From Deltaproteobacteria bacterium (lineage in GTDB: Bacteria > Desulfobacterota > Binatia > UBA9968 > JAJDTQ01), in contig JAPPNF010000170.1 of the NCBI GenBank assembly GCA_028818755.1, forward strand, positions 53,352 to 117,351: a DNA stretch of 64,000 nucleotides, given 5' to 3'. The notes below the pieces were generated by a model. That model saw nothing but the letters and a program-made list of their open reading frames with translations, did no database searches and had not been told where the DNA came from. Below are positions 1 to 9,171 of this stretch, in pieces (within the stretch, counting starts at the first letter, position 1; each line of letters opens with the position of its first letter). The translations under genes were made by a program, and so were the position numbers.

Positions 1-124
1 TTTTTTTTGTCGCGGTCTCCCGCGCCCCTCCCCCCCCGGGGGGGGCGTCCTCGGGGTTTTTCCCGCCCCCCCCCCCCCCCCCCCAAACAAAAAAAAAAAA
101 AAATTTCCCCCCCCCCCCCCCCCA
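1..124. other. Low-complexity contig-edge sequence
   Basis: This stretch is runs of T, C, G and A, including C-runs of about 20 and an A-run of about 13, with no codon structure. It stops abruptly where normal sequence begins with the stop codon of the zinc-ribbon gene. It is best read as sequencing or assembly artefact at a contig end. No gene is supported here. Confidence 0.75.
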
Positions 125-844
125 CTAGCCGGGGGCGGGAGGGTTGTAGAAGAGGATCCTTTGGCAACTGGGGCACAGGTTCACGCGCTCGTTGCGCAGG
201 ACGTCGTTCCATAGCTGGGGCGGGATATTCATGTAGCAGGCCTGGCAAATGGCCGAGGACACGGACACCACCGCGGTGCCCCCGCGGCGATCGAACAGCA
301 GTTCATATTTCCCCATGAGATCATCGTTGAGACGCGACGCGGTTTCTTCGCGGGCCTGCCGCGTCTGGGCGATCTTGTCCTCGATCTCGGCGATCTCACC
401 CTCCAGGGGCCCCTTCCGCTCGGTCCATTCCGCCTGGAGGCCGCTCAACTCCTCCTCTTTCTGCTTCAGGACGCCTTCTTGTTCCTCCAGGTCGGTCATC
501 ACCTCGAGCAACTCCTCCTCGAGGATGGAGTTGGACTCCTTGATCTGTGCGATTTCCCGCTGAAGCGCCTGCAATTCCTTGATATTCTTGACGTGGCTCA
601 TGCGCATGCGCTTGTCCGTCGCCTTCCTGTTGGCATCCGTCACGGTCTGTTCCTTGCCGCGCCGAACCGCCTCCCTTTCCTGCCAGGCCTCCCTGAGCGT
701 CCTGACTTCCTTTGCCAGCCGGGCGATTTCGTTTTCACGCGTTGCGATTTCCTTGAGGTGTTCGGATTGCGCGTCCCTGTGTTTTTTCACTTCCAGATCA
801 ATGCCCTGAAGTACCGCCAAGGTCTCCAACTGCTCCCGCAACAC
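125..844 (-). CDS. C4-type zinc-ribbon coiled-coil protein (COG1579)
   Basis: A 239-aa protein with a long heptad-rich alpha-helical coiled coil over about residues 1-180. A C-terminal zinc ribbon follows, with CQAC about 20 residues before CPSC, so four cysteines can bind zinc. This matches the COG1579 family in layout and length; the family is predicted to bind nucleic acid and its precise role is unknown. I chose the GTG at 844 because GGGAGG lies 6 nt upstream. The longer frame to 889 would translate through a terminator-like hairpin and its T-run. The stop codon abuts the artefactual contig edge. Confidence 0.85.
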   Translation of the reverse strand: MLREQLETLAVLQGIDLEVKKHRDAQSEHLKEIATRENEIARLAKEVRTLREAWQEREAVRRGKEQTVTDANRKATDKRMRMSHVKNIKELQALQREIAQIKESNSILEEELLEVMTDLEEQEGVLKQKEEELSGLQAEWTERKGPLEGEIAEIEDKIAQTRQAREETASRLNDDLMGKYELLFDRRGGTAVVSVSSAICQACYMNIPPQLWNDVLRNERVNLCPSCQRILFYNPPAPG

Positions 845-877
845 GTTTACCCTCCCGTCGCCGGACACGAAACAAAA

Positions 878-907
878 AAAGAACCGCACCGGCGGGTGCA
901 GTTCTTT
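878..907 (-). terminator. Terminator-like hairpin in the leader of the zinc-ribbon gene
   Basis: Read on the minus strand, AAAGAAC-T-GCACC pairs with GGTGC-G-GTTCTTT around a short loop with one mismatch, and a run of seven T follows. It lies between a strong promoter and the GTG start 34 nt further on, so it would end or attenuate transcription before the gene. It could instead end a short leader RNA. Confidence 0.65.
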
Positions 908-968
908 CCATTACGGTCTCGGCTTTCTGATCGTGTCCGATAGTGCCCTACGTTCATGCTTGGATCGT

Positions 969-997
969 ATAGTATCGATATTCCTTTTGTTTGTCAA
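969..997 (-). promoter_or_regulatory. Sigma-70-type promoter for the zinc-ribbon gene
   Basis: On the minus strand a perfect TTGACA -35 box (992-997) stands 17 nt from a TACTAT -10 box (969-974). Transcription would start near 962, giving a leader of about 118 nt that contains the terminator-like hairpin. Confidence 0.75.
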
Positions 998-1039
998 AGG
1001 GGCCTGTGTCGTACCAGCCTGTTCGGTTTAATTCGGCGA

Positions 1040-2383
1040 TCACAGACCGAGCTTGCCGGGATTCATGATGCCGTTGGGGTCCAGGCAGCGCTTCAGCGAA
1101 CGCATCGCCTCCAGGGTGTCGCCGTGCTCACGGTCCATGAGCGGGGCCAGCTTGAGGCCGACGCCGTGGCAGTATTCCACCGATCCGCCGAAACGGTGAA
1201 CGGCTCGGAGCAAGGCCGAGACGGCGTCGCCCAACTCCGCCCGCGCCCCCTCGCCGCCCTCTCTGGACAGACGCAGAGAGAAGAGCTCCGGACCCGTCCA
1301 GAGCCCGCTCTCCCGGAAACGGACCCCGCGCTCGGCGGCCATGGCGATGGCCTCCTTCCTGAAGGCCAGCACCCGTGACGCCGGCAAGGCTACGTGCACC
1401 CAGTCCTGGTGCACCCCGCTCTCGCCGGGTCTTCGGCGCTCCCGGCGGTTGGCGGCGAAGCGCCGGGCGGAGGCGTGGCGCTCCCGCCAGAACCGTTGGG
1501 CCCTGTCGGGGTCCAACCTCTCGCCTTGCCGCTCCAGACACGCCTTCAGGGCCACGGCCTCCTCCGCGGCCACGACCTCCGCCTTTCCCTCGAACCCGAG
1601 GTAAAGGACGGAGGGTCCGCCGGGATCCTCCGCCTCGTCGCCGTAGTCCAGCAGGACCGGCCTCAGGCCGGCGGCAAAGAACGCCCGGACGGCATCGAAA
1701 CCGCGGTCAAAGGAGGGGAAACGAACGGCATGGAGCGTCCTCGCCTCGGGGACCGGGAATACCCGGAGGGTGGCCTCGGTGAGAATGCCGAAACATCCCT
1801 CGCCGCCGATGAACAGGTGGTTGAGGTTGATCCCGGTGGAGCTCTTGGCGACGCCGCGGGTGCGGCACACCTGGCCTTGGGGCAGCACCGCCTCCACCCC
1901 CAGCACCTGGTTCCCCATGGAGCCGTATTTTCCGCCGCGGTAGCCGAGGCTGTTGGTTGAGACGGCCCCGCCCACGGTCGCCACCGGCAGCGTCCAGGGG
2001 TCGTGGCCCAGCATCAGCCCGGTCCGTTGCAGCTCGGTGTCGAGAGCCTCCAGCACCGCGCCGGCCTGGACCCGGACCGTGAACGAGTCCGCGTCGATGT
2101 CCAGGACGGCGTTCATCCGCCTGAGGTCCACGACGATACCGGGGGTCAGCGAGACCGCCGCCCCCATGAGCCCGGAACCGCCGCCGTAGGGGACCAACGG
2201 CACCCGGTCCCGGTTCGCCACATCCACGACGGCCTGCACCTCGGCGGTGGATGCCGGGGTGCAGACGCACAGGGGTTGAACGGGAACGATGGGATGCGCG
2301 GGATGGATGCGGCCGTGGCTCAACGCATCCCAGGAATGCAGGTCCAGCTCGTCCGGATCGGTGAGGACGGAAGCCGCCCCCAA
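1040..2383 (-). CDS. FAD-binding oxidoreductase (GlcD / D-lactate dehydrogenase type)
   Basis: A 447-aa flavoprotein of the FAD_binding_4 plus FAD-oxidase C family (COG0277), which oxidises 2-hydroxy acids such as glycolate or D-lactate. The PCMH-type FAD domain spans about residues 35-215, with VPYGGGSGLMGAA, the VATVGGAVSTNSLG segment and GGEGCFGILTEATL. The C-terminal substrate domain carries the family H-G motif (EYCHGVGLKLAP) and ends in DPNGIMNPGKLGL. The TTG at 2383 is the only near start in frame and has no good Shine-Dalgarno, so the N-terminus is uncertain. It follows the SDR gene by about 80 nt on the same strand and may be co-transcribed. The exact substrate cannot be read. Confidence 0.85.
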   Translation of the reverse strand: MGAASVLTDPDELDLHSWDALSHGRIHPAHPIVPVQPLCVCTPASTAEVQAVVDVANRDRVPLVPYGGGSGLMGAAVSLTPGIVVDLRRMNAVLDIDADSFTVRVQAGAVLEALDTELQRTGLMLGHDPWTLPVATVGGAVSTNSLGYRGGKYGSMGNQVLGVEAVLPQGQVCRTRGVAKSSTGINLNHLFIGGEGCFGILTEATLRVFPVPEARTLHAVRFPSFDRGFDAVRAFFAAGLRPVLLDYGDEAEDPGGPSVLYLGFEGKAEVVAAEEAVALKACLERQGERLDPDRAQRFWRERHASARRFAANRRERRRPGESGVHQDWVHVALPASRVLAFRKEAIAMAAERGVRFRESGLWTGPELFSLRLSREGGEGARAELGDAVSALLRAVHRFGGSVEYCHGVGLKLAPLMDREHGDTLEAMRSLKRCLDPNGIMNPGKLGL

Positions 2384-2462
2384 CCGCTCGGCGAGGTGCT
2401 GGACAGTATCGGCGTGTGTGCCCGTAACTCCTCGAAAATACAGGGGTTCCGAACGGGAACCC

Positions 2463-3233
2463 TTAGTGCATGTTCTGACCCCCGTCGACCACCAGGGTCT
2501 GGCCGGTCATGAAATCGGCCAGCGGAGAGGACATGAACAGGACGCCGCCGACGAGGTCCTGGGGCACCTGCACCCGCTTGAGGGCGCGCGCGCCGAGGTT
2601 GCTCTGGCGCATCTTGAGGATCTCCTCGGTGGGGTTCTCCTCGGACAGGGTCGATCCCGGACACAGGATGTTGACCTGGATGTTGTCGTCGCCCACCTCG
2701 CGCGCCAGGGTGCGGCTGAATCCCATCACCCCGGCCTTGGAGGCGACGTAGTGGATGCGTCCCGGAGGTCCGTAGAGCGCCGTGCCGGAAGCGATGTTGA
2801 CGATCTTGCCGGACTTCTGCTGGCGCATCTGCGGCAGCACCGCGCGGCAGCAGAGGAACACGCCCTTGAGGTTCACGGACATGAGCTTGTCCCACTCCTC
2901 GATGCTGATCTCCTCGATGCGGCCACGGCTCATGGGAATGGTGGCGAAAATCGACGCGTTGTTGATGAGCACGTCCACCCGGCCGAAGCGCTCGACGGTC
3001 TTGGCCACCATCTGGTTGGCGGATTCCTCGTCGGACACGTCCACGGTCACCGCCATGGAGCCGGCCTCGCTCAGCTTGCCCATGTCAGCGGCCACCTTCT
3101 CCGCCGCCTCGCCGTCGATATCCGCGACCACCACCCGGGAACCCGACTTGGTAAATCCCTCGCAATATGCCTTGCCGATGCCGTGTCCCCCGCCCGTGAC
3201 GATCACAACCTTGCCCTGCAACCCTTCAATCAT
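2463..3233 (-). CDS. SDR-family NAD(P)-dependent oxidoreductase
   Basis: A 256-aa classical short-chain dehydrogenase. It has the Rossmann motif TGGGHGIG near the N-terminus, NNAS, the catalytic Ser of NIASG and the YVASK tyrosine-lysine pair, and it ends in a typical VVDGG segment. The start at 3233 is set by GGAGAGGAG just upstream; the frame open to 3362 has no such site. It is divergent from the hydantoinase operon and lies upstream of the FAD oxidase. The substrate is not predictable, but the setting suggests catabolism of a hydroxy or amide compound. Confidence 0.9.
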   Translation of the reverse strand: MIEGLQGKVVIVTGGGHGIGKAYCEGFTKSGSRVVVADIDGEAAEKVAADMGKLSEAGSMAVTVDVSDEESANQMVAKTVERFGRVDVLINNASIFATIPMSRGRIEEISIEEWDKLMSVNLKGVFLCCRAVLPQMRQQKSGKIVNIASGTALYGPPGRIHYVASKAGVMGFSRTLAREVGDDNIQVNILCPGSTLSEENPTEEILKMRQSNLGARALKRVQVPQDLVGGVLFMSSPLADFMTGQTLVVDGGQNMH

Positions 3234-3312
3234 GAATGCTCCTCTCCGGCCCGGCCGGTCGCCCGCTTGAACGCGGGTCGTGGCCGCGGCCGCGATACTT
3301 TCCTGGCACTGC

Positions 3313-3340
3313 TGTATCGGGAAACGCCGACCGCTGTCAA
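3313..3340 (-). promoter_or_regulatory. Candidate promoter for the SDR gene
   Basis: On the minus strand TTGACA (3335-3340) is followed after 16 nt by GATACA (3313-3318), about 80 nt before the SDR start. The -35 is perfect and the -10 is weak. Confidence 0.4.
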
Positions 3341-3437
3341 CCCGGCTCCGGCCGGCCTGCAACCCGCCTCGCGACCCGACGGCGCTGCCTGGAATGCCGA
3401 ATTGAACCCCCTGACGAATCGTGTTAACGCAACTCCG

Positions 3438-5507
3438 ATGGCGCGATATCGGGTAGCGGTGGACACCGGAGGGACCTTCTCCGACTTCGTATTCTTCAAC
3501 GAGGACAGCGGCGAGTTGAGCATCACCAAGGTGCCATCAACCCCCCGCGAGCCCTTCCAGGCGGTGCTCAACGGGGTGCGGGAGCTGCTCGACCAGGGCG
3601 TGCCGGCCGGGGACGTGAGCTTCTTCTCCCACGGCACCACCGTGGGCACCAACGCCCTGCTGGAAGAAAAGGGGGCGGTCACCGGACTGCTGGTGACCGA
3701 GGGTTTCCGCGGCATCTACGAGGTGATGGAGCAGAGCCGGGGCTACGGGCCGGTGACCTACGACCTCTTCTTCGAGAAGCCCCGGCTTTTGGCCACCCCA
3801 TACACCACCGAGGAAGTCCGGGAGCGGGTGGATTTCCAGGGCAACGCGCTCACTCCCGTGGACCTGGAGCAGGCGGCCGAGGCCGTCCGCCGCCTCAAGG
3901 CCAAGGGCGTCGAGTCCGTGGCGGTGTGCTTTCTGTTCTCCTTCCTCAACCTCGAGCACGAACTGGCGGTCAAGAAGATCATGGCCGAGGAGTTCCCGGA
4001 AGCGAGCCTGTCGCTATCATGCGAGGTGCTGCCGCAGATCCGCGAGTTCTACCGGATGAGCACCACGGTCATCAACGCCTACATCGCGCCGGTGATGAGC
4101 CGCTACCTGAACGCGCTGGAGGACCGCCTGCGGGGAATGGGGGTGACCACGCCTCAACTCTACATCATGCAGTCCAACGGCGGCGTGTCGACTTTCCGGA
4201 CCTCGGCCCGCATCCCGGTGGCCACGGTGCTCTCGGGACCGGCGGGCGGGGTGATCTCGTCGCTGGGGGCGAGCGGCAAGGTTGGCATCGACAACATCAT
4301 CACCTTCGACATGGGCGGCACCAGTTGCGACGTGGCGCTGATCCACCAGGGCCGCCCGGTGGTCACCACCCAGGGGCGCATCAGCCAGCGCCCCATCAGC
4401 CTGCCCATGCTCGACATCCACACCGTGAGCGCCGGCGGCGGCACCATCGCGCGAATCGACTCGGTGGGGGCGCTCCAGGTGGGGCCCGACAGCGCCGGCG
4501 CCGATCCCGGCCCCATCTGCTACGACCGGGGCGGCGAGAACGCCACCGTCACCGACGCCAACGTCATCCTGGGCGTGCTGGACCCCGACCACTTCCTCGG
4601 CGGGCGGCTCACGCTGGACAAAGGCAAGGCGGAGTCGCTGGTGGAGGAGAAGATCGCCAAACCGTTGGGGCTGAGCCTGCACGAGGCCGCCGACGGCATC
4701 CTCAAGATCATCAACGTCAAGATGGAGGAGGCCATCAAGGCGGTGTCGTCCCAGCGCGGCTACGACACCCGCGAGTTCACCCTGGTGGCCTTCGGCGGCG
4801 CGGGGCCCATGCACGCCGGCCGGCTGGCGCTGGACCTAGGGATCCCGACGCTGCTGGTGCCGCTGACGCCGGGGGTCAACTCGGCCCTGGGGCTGCTCAT
4901 GTCGGACGTGAAGCACGACCACGTGCGCTCCAAGCTGGCGCCGATGCAGGAGCTGGCGCCCGACGACATCAATTCGCTGTTCGACCAACTCGTGGAGCAG
5001 GCGCGGGAAGAGCTGTCCGGAGAGGGTTTTTCGGACGAGGACATCGTGCTGACGCCGTTCCTGGACCTGCGCTACGCCGGCCAGGGCTACGAACTGACGG
5101 TGCCGTGCCCCTCTCCGCCGCTCAAGCGCGAAGACATGGAGCTGGTACAGCAACGTTTCCACGAGGTCCACGAGCAGGCCCACGGCCACAAGGCCGAGTC
5201 CGAGCCGGTGGAGCTGGTGAGCGTGCGGCTGGTGTCCGAGGGACGGGTGCCGCAGACCCGGCTGTCCCCGTTCAAGGCCACCGGGAGCAGCGTGGACGAC
5301 GCCCGCACCGGCGAGCGCCGAATCTTTTTCGGCCGCGACCTTGGCTTCCACGACACTCCCATCTACGACCGGGACCGCCTGGAGCCGGGGCACGAGCTGG
5401 CCGGCCCGGCCGTCGTGGAGCAGATGGACACCACCACCGTGATTCATCCCGAGCAACAGGCGCGGGTGGACGACTACAGGAACTTGATCATCACGGCGAA
5501 GGAGTAG
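3438..5507 (+). CDS. hyuA: Hydantoinase/oxoprolinase family protein, A subunit
   Basis: A 689-aa member of the HyuA family (N-methylhydantoinase A, acetone carboxylase beta, 5-oxoprolinase), which performs ATP-dependent activation or hydrolysis of cyclic amides or carboxylation of ketones. The N-terminal actin-like ATPase half opens with AVDTGGTFSD and has FFSHGTTVGTNALLE. The central hydantoinase A domain has TFDMGGTSCDVALI and SAGGGTIARID, and GAGPMHA follows. The ATG at 3438 opens directly into this conserved start; the much longer upstream frame is only antisense to the SDR gene. It heads an operon with two HyuB subunits. Exact substrate unknown. Confidence 0.92.
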   Translation: MARYRVAVDTGGTFSDFVFFNEDSGELSITKVPSTPREPFQAVLNGVRELLDQGVPAGDVSFFSHGTTVGTNALLEEKGAVTGLLVTEGFRGIYEVMEQSRGYGPVTYDLFFEKPRLLATPYTTEEVRERVDFQGNALTPVDLEQAAEAVRRLKAKGVESVAVCFLFSFLNLEHELAVKKIMAEEFPEASLSLSCEVLPQIREFYRMSTTVINAYIAPVMSRYLNALEDRLRGMGVTTPQLYIMQSNGGVSTFRTSARIPVATVLSGPAGGVISSLGASGKVGIDNIITFDMGGTSCDVALIHQGRPVVTTQGRISQRPISLPMLDIHTVSAGGGTIARIDSVGALQVGPDSAGADPGPICYDRGGENATVTDANVILGVLDPDHFLGGRLTLDKGKAESLVEEKIAKPLGLSLHEAADGILKIINVKMEEAIKAVSSQRGYDTREFTLVAFGGAGPMHAGRLALDLGIPTLLVPLTPGVNSALGLLMSDVKHDHVRSKLAPMQELAPDDINSLFDQLVEQAREELSGEGFSDEDIVLTPFLDLRYAGQGYELTVPCPSPPLKREDMELVQQRFHEVHEQAHGHKAESEPVELVSVRLVSEGRVPQTRLSPFKATGSSVDDARTGERRIFFGRDLGFHDTPIYDRDRLEPGHELAGPAVVEQMDTTTVIHPEQQARVDDYRNLIITAKE

Positions 5508-5533
5508 GTCGGATTAGCGAAGCGTAATCCGAC
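5508..5533. repeat. Palindromic spacer repeat between hyuA and hyuB
   Basis: Perfect 9-bp arms GTCGGATTA and TAATCCGAC flank GCGAAGCG, directly after the hyuA stop codon. It may form a hairpin in the polycistronic RNA. The same kind of GTCGGATTA element is scattered in many GC-rich genomes. Confidence 0.7.
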
Positions 5534-5544
5534 AAGGACGACCC

Positions 5545-7347
5545 ATGGCACATCCCGAATCCAGCGCGGCAAACGCGGCCTCCGCAGACCCCATCACCCT
5601 CCAGGTGATCCAGGCGCGGCTGGCCGGCATCGTGCAGGAGATGCAGACCTCGCTCTTCCGCACCGGCTTCTCCACCATCATCCGGGAATCCCAGGACGCG
5701 AGCTGCGCGCTCCTCACCTGTGACGGCGAGGTGGCGGCACAGCACGTGGTGCTGCCGCTCCACATGGGCGCGTTCCCGGCCTGTGCCCAGGGGGTGCTGC
5801 GGAACTATTCGCCGGAGGAGATCCACGAGGGCGACGCCTACATCACCAACCATCCCTACCTCGGCGGCAGCCCCCATGCCCCGGACATGTGCGTGATGAC
5901 GCCGATCTTCTTCGACGGCGAGTGGGTGGGCTTCTCCGCCACCATGGCTCACAAGAGCGACATCGGCGGGCCGGTGCCCGGGAGCTGCTGGAGCCAAGCG
6001 CGGGAGGTCTATCAGGAGGGGCTCCAGGTGCCGCCGGTCAAGTACATCGACCGCTTCAGGACCAGCAAGGACATCGAGGAGATCATAGGCTGCAACAGCC
6101 GCACCCCCGAGCTGGTGGTGGGCGACATCCGCGGCCAGGTGGGGGCGGCACGCCTGGGCGAGCGGCGCTTCGGCGAGATGATGGCCAAGTACGGCCGCGA
6201 GGCCGTTCTGGCCTGCTACGACCGGCTGTTCCAGCTCACCGAGGAGCGGGTGCGCAACGAGATCGCCACCTGGCCCGACACGAGCGCCGAGGGCGAGCGC
6301 TTCCTGGACAGCGACGGCATCGACCTCGACAAGCCCGTGCGCATCCGGGTGCGCATCGACAAGAAAGAGGACCGGCTGCTGTTCGACTTCACCGGCAGCG
6401 CGGACCAGACCCGCGGCCCGGCCAACATCCGGCCGTCGGTGGTGCGGGCCGCGTGCTCCTACTGCCTCACGGCCCTCACCGACCCGGCGCTCCCCACCAA
6501 CCAGGGGCTGGCCCGGGTGGTGGAGGTGAACTGCCCCGAGGGAAGCGTGCTCAACCCACGCTTCCCGGCCCCGGTGAACACCTACAACCCCACCGTCCAC
6601 GCGCTGGTGGAGGCCCTGTTCGAAGCCCTGAGCCAGCTCACCCCGGTCAAGAAGATCGCCGACGGCTGCGCCAGCCGCTCCATCATCATCGGCGGGAAGA
6701 ATGAGAAGACCGGCCGCAGCTACGTCCAGTACGAGATCTTCGGCGGCGGCTCCGGCGCCCGAGGCAGCTCCGGCGCCCGCTCCGGCAAGGACGGGGTTTC
6801 CGGCACCAACGTCAACCAGTCCAACGCCCGTATCGCCCCCATCGAGATCATCGAGTCGGAGTTCGACACCCGCCTGCGCCGTTTCGAACTGGTGCGCGAC
6901 TCGGGCGGCCCCGGCAGGTTCCGCGGCGGCCTGGGTTTCGTCCGCGAGTACGAGTTCCTGAACCCCGAGGGCCGCTTCTCCCTCCGCTCCACCAAGCACG
7001 TGGTGGCTCCCAAGGGCGTGGAAGGCGGCGGCAACGGCCGCACCGGCAAGGGGGTCCTCAACCCCGGCTCCGAGGAAGAACGGGAGATCCCCTCCCGGTG
7101 CTCCGACATCCAGGTTCGTCAGGCCGACGTGTTCCGCCTGGAGACCCCCGGGGGCGGCGGCCTCGGCGAGCCCCTGGAACGCGACGCCGAAGCCGTGCTG
7201 AGGGACGTGAAGAACGGCTACGTCTCGGCGGAGTATGCCCTGGAGGCGTATGGGGTGGCCGTAGAGGAGGCCGACGGCGCGTTCGTGCTGGACGAGGCGC
7301 GGACCGAGGCCGTGCGTCGGGAGCGCAGGAAGGCGGCCCGATCCTAG
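5545..7347 (+). CDS. hyuB: Hydantoinase B/oxoprolinase family protein, first copy
   Basis: A 600-aa HyuB subunit, partner of HyuA in ATP-dependent hydrolysis of hydantoin-like or oxoproline-like substrates. Family landmarks are IVQEMQTSLFRTGFSTIIRE near the N-terminus, NHPYLGGSPHAPDM, HKSDIGGPVPGS, VGDIRGQVGAARLGERR and the glycine-rich C-terminal RLETPGGGGLGEP. Length is normal. It lies 37 nt after hyuA across a palindromic spacer, and only 9 nt before a second homologous B subunit. Confidence 0.92.
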   Translation: MAHPESSAANAASADPITLQVIQARLAGIVQEMQTSLFRTGFSTIIRESQDASCALLTCDGEVAAQHVVLPLHMGAFPACAQGVLRNYSPEEIHEGDAYITNHPYLGGSPHAPDMCVMTPIFFDGEWVGFSATMAHKSDIGGPVPGSCWSQAREVYQEGLQVPPVKYIDRFRTSKDIEEIIGCNSRTPELVVGDIRGQVGAARLGERRFGEMMAKYGREAVLACYDRLFQLTEERVRNEIATWPDTSAEGERFLDSDGIDLDKPVRIRVRIDKKEDRLLFDFTGSADQTRGPANIRPSVVRAACSYCLTALTDPALPTNQGLARVVEVNCPEGSVLNPRFPAPVNTYNPTVHALVEALFEALSQLTPVKKIADGCASRSIIIGGKNEKTGRSYVQYEIFGGGSGARGSSGARSGKDGVSGTNVNQSNARIAPIEIIESEFDTRLRRFELVRDSGGPGRFRGGLGFVREYEFLNPEGRFSLRSTKHVVAPKGVEGGGNGRTGKGVLNPGSEEEREIPSRCSDIQVRQADVFRLETPGGGGLGEPLERDAEAVLRDVKNGYVSAEYALEAYGVAVEEADGAFVLDEARTEAVRRERRKAARS

Positions 7348-7356
7348 CGTGGCTCC

Positions 7357-9099
7357 ATGACCCACACCGCCGACCCCATCACCGTCCAGGTCATCCGCGC
7401 CGCCCTCGACGGCATCGTACAGGAGATGCAGACCTCGCTCTTCCGCACCGGCTTCTCCACCATTATCCGGGAATCCCACGACGCCAGTTGCGCGATCCTG
7501 AACACCAATGCCGAGGTCATCGCCCAGCACGTGGTGCTGCCACTCCACATGGGCGCGTTCCCGGCCTGCGCCGAGGGATTGCTGGAACGGTATCCCGCGG
7601 ACGAGTTGCGGGAAGGCGACGCCTACATCGTCAACCACCCCTACCGCGGCGGCAGCCCCCACGCCCCGGACATGGGCGTCCTGACCCCTGTCTTCTACCA
7701 GGGAGAATGGGTTGGCTTCTGCGCCAGCATGGCCCACAAGAGCGACATCGGCGGCACCGTTCCCGGCAGCGGCTCGGGCACGGCCAGGGAGATCTTCCAG
7801 GAAGGGCTCCACCTGCCGGCCGTGAAGTTCATGGACGCAGGCCGCCCCGTTCGCGAGCTGGAGTGGTTCATTCATGCCAACAGCCGCACGCCCGAGGTAG
7901 TGGTGGGCGACATCCGCGGCCAAGTGGGGGCCAACCGGCTGGGCGAACGGCGGCTGGCCGAGCTGCTGGACAAGTACGGCAAGCCCACGGTCATGGCCTC
8001 CACCGAGGAGTTGGCAGGCCACGCCGAGCGCCGCCTGCGCCAAGTCATCGCCGCATGGCCCGACGGCCGCTACGAGGGCGAAGCCTGCGTAGACAACGAC
8101 GGCATCGACCTCGACAAGCCCGTGCGCATCCGCGTCACCGTGGAGAAGACCGGCGATCACATCCTGTTCGACTTCTCGGATTGCAGCCCGCAGACCACCG
8201 GACCCGCCAACATCCGCCCTCCCCTGGTGCGGGCGTGCTGCTACTACTGCCTCATCGCCCTCGTCGACCCGTTCCTGCCCATCAACCAGGGCCTGGCGCG
8301 GGTGGTGGAAACCCGCTTCCGCCAAGGCACCGTGGTCTGCCCCGACTACCCCGCCGCGGTGAACGCCTACATGCCCACCGCGCTGGTGGTGGCCGAGGCC
8401 GTGCTCCAGGCCATGAGCACCCTGGTCCCCGACAAGACCATCGCCGAAGGCTCCGGCAGCGGCGCCATCGCCCTGGGCGGCCGCGCCCGGGACGGCAAGC
8501 GCAGCTACGTCCAGTACGAGATCTTCGCCGGCGGCGTGGGCGGAAGGAACGGCAAGGACGGCGCCTCCGCCACCTCCTTCCACCTGAGCAACGGCAAAAT
8601 CGCCCCCGTGGAGATCATCGAGTCCGAGTTCCCCACCCGGGTCGAACGCTTCGAGCTGCTGCAAGACTCCGGCGGCCCCGGCCGCCACCGTGGCGGCCTC
8701 GGCTTCGTCCGCGAATACCGCGTCCTCCAGGACGAGGTCCGCTTCTCCATGCGCACCGACAAGCACGCCCTCGCCCCCCAGGGCATCGACGGCGGCCACC
8801 CGGGCGGCACCGGCGGCTGCATCATCAACCCCGGCGCCGACGACGAACGCAGCATGCCGTCCCGCTTCGGCGACCAGCGGCTGAAGACCGGCGACGTGCT
8901 GCGGGTGGAGAGGCCGGGGGGTGGAGGCGTGGGGGCGGCATTCGAGCGAAGCCCGGAGGCGGTGCTGGAAGACGTGCGGCAGGGGTATGTGTCGGTGGAG
9001 AGGGCGGGGAGTGACTACGGGGTGGCTTTACTAGGCATTGAGGACGAAGTCGTCCTCGATCGGGCCGCGACTCGGGAGATGCGCGGCAAACTAAAATGA
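7357..9099 (+). CDS. hyuB: Hydantoinase B/oxoprolinase family protein, second copy
   Basis: A 580-aa homologue of the preceding gene with the same landmarks (QEMQTSLFRTGFSTIIRES, NHPYRGGSPHAPDMG, HKSDIGGTVPGS, VGDIRGQVGANRLGERR, VERPGGGGVG). The two B subunits are very similar at the N-terminus and diverge more in the middle, so they look like a tandem duplication. One A subunit may pair with either B, giving two enzymes or a hetero-oligomer. No terminator is obvious downstream. Confidence 0.9.
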   Translation: MTHTADPITVQVIRAALDGIVQEMQTSLFRTGFSTIIRESHDASCAILNTNAEVIAQHVVLPLHMGAFPACAEGLLERYPADELREGDAYIVNHPYRGGSPHAPDMGVLTPVFYQGEWVGFCASMAHKSDIGGTVPGSGSGTAREIFQEGLHLPAVKFMDAGRPVRELEWFIHANSRTPEVVVGDIRGQVGANRLGERRLAELLDKYGKPTVMASTEELAGHAERRLRQVIAAWPDGRYEGEACVDNDGIDLDKPVRIRVTVEKTGDHILFDFSDCSPQTTGPANIRPPLVRACCYYCLIALVDPFLPINQGLARVVETRFRQGTVVCPDYPAAVNAYMPTALVVAEAVLQAMSTLVPDKTIAEGSGSGAIALGGRARDGKRSYVQYEIFAGGVGGRNGKDGASATSFHLSNGKIAPVEIIESEFPTRVERFELLQDSGGPGRHRGGLGFVREYRVLQDEVRFSMRTDKHALAPQGIDGGHPGGTGGCIINPGADDERSMPSRFGDQRLKTGDVLRVERPGGGGVGAAFERSPEAVLEDVRQGYVSVERAGSDYGVALLGIEDEVVLDRAATREMRGKLK

Positions 9100-9171
9100 C
9101 AACTCCTGTTGATCTGGCACCGTAGCCGTAAACGGTTGTTGGAACCCGAGATGTAAACTGCCTTACAGCAT

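Noticed and set aside
2289-3437. Large open frame continuing upstream of hyuA on the plus strand
   Set aside because: It is antisense to the SDR and FAD oxidase genes, and HyuA similarity begins only at 3438. High G+C keeps antisense frames open.
5491-8799. 1102-codon minus-strand open frame opposite the two hyuB genes
   Set aside because: Low-complexity Ala/Gly/Val/His composition, no domain, fully antisense to two clearly conserved genes.
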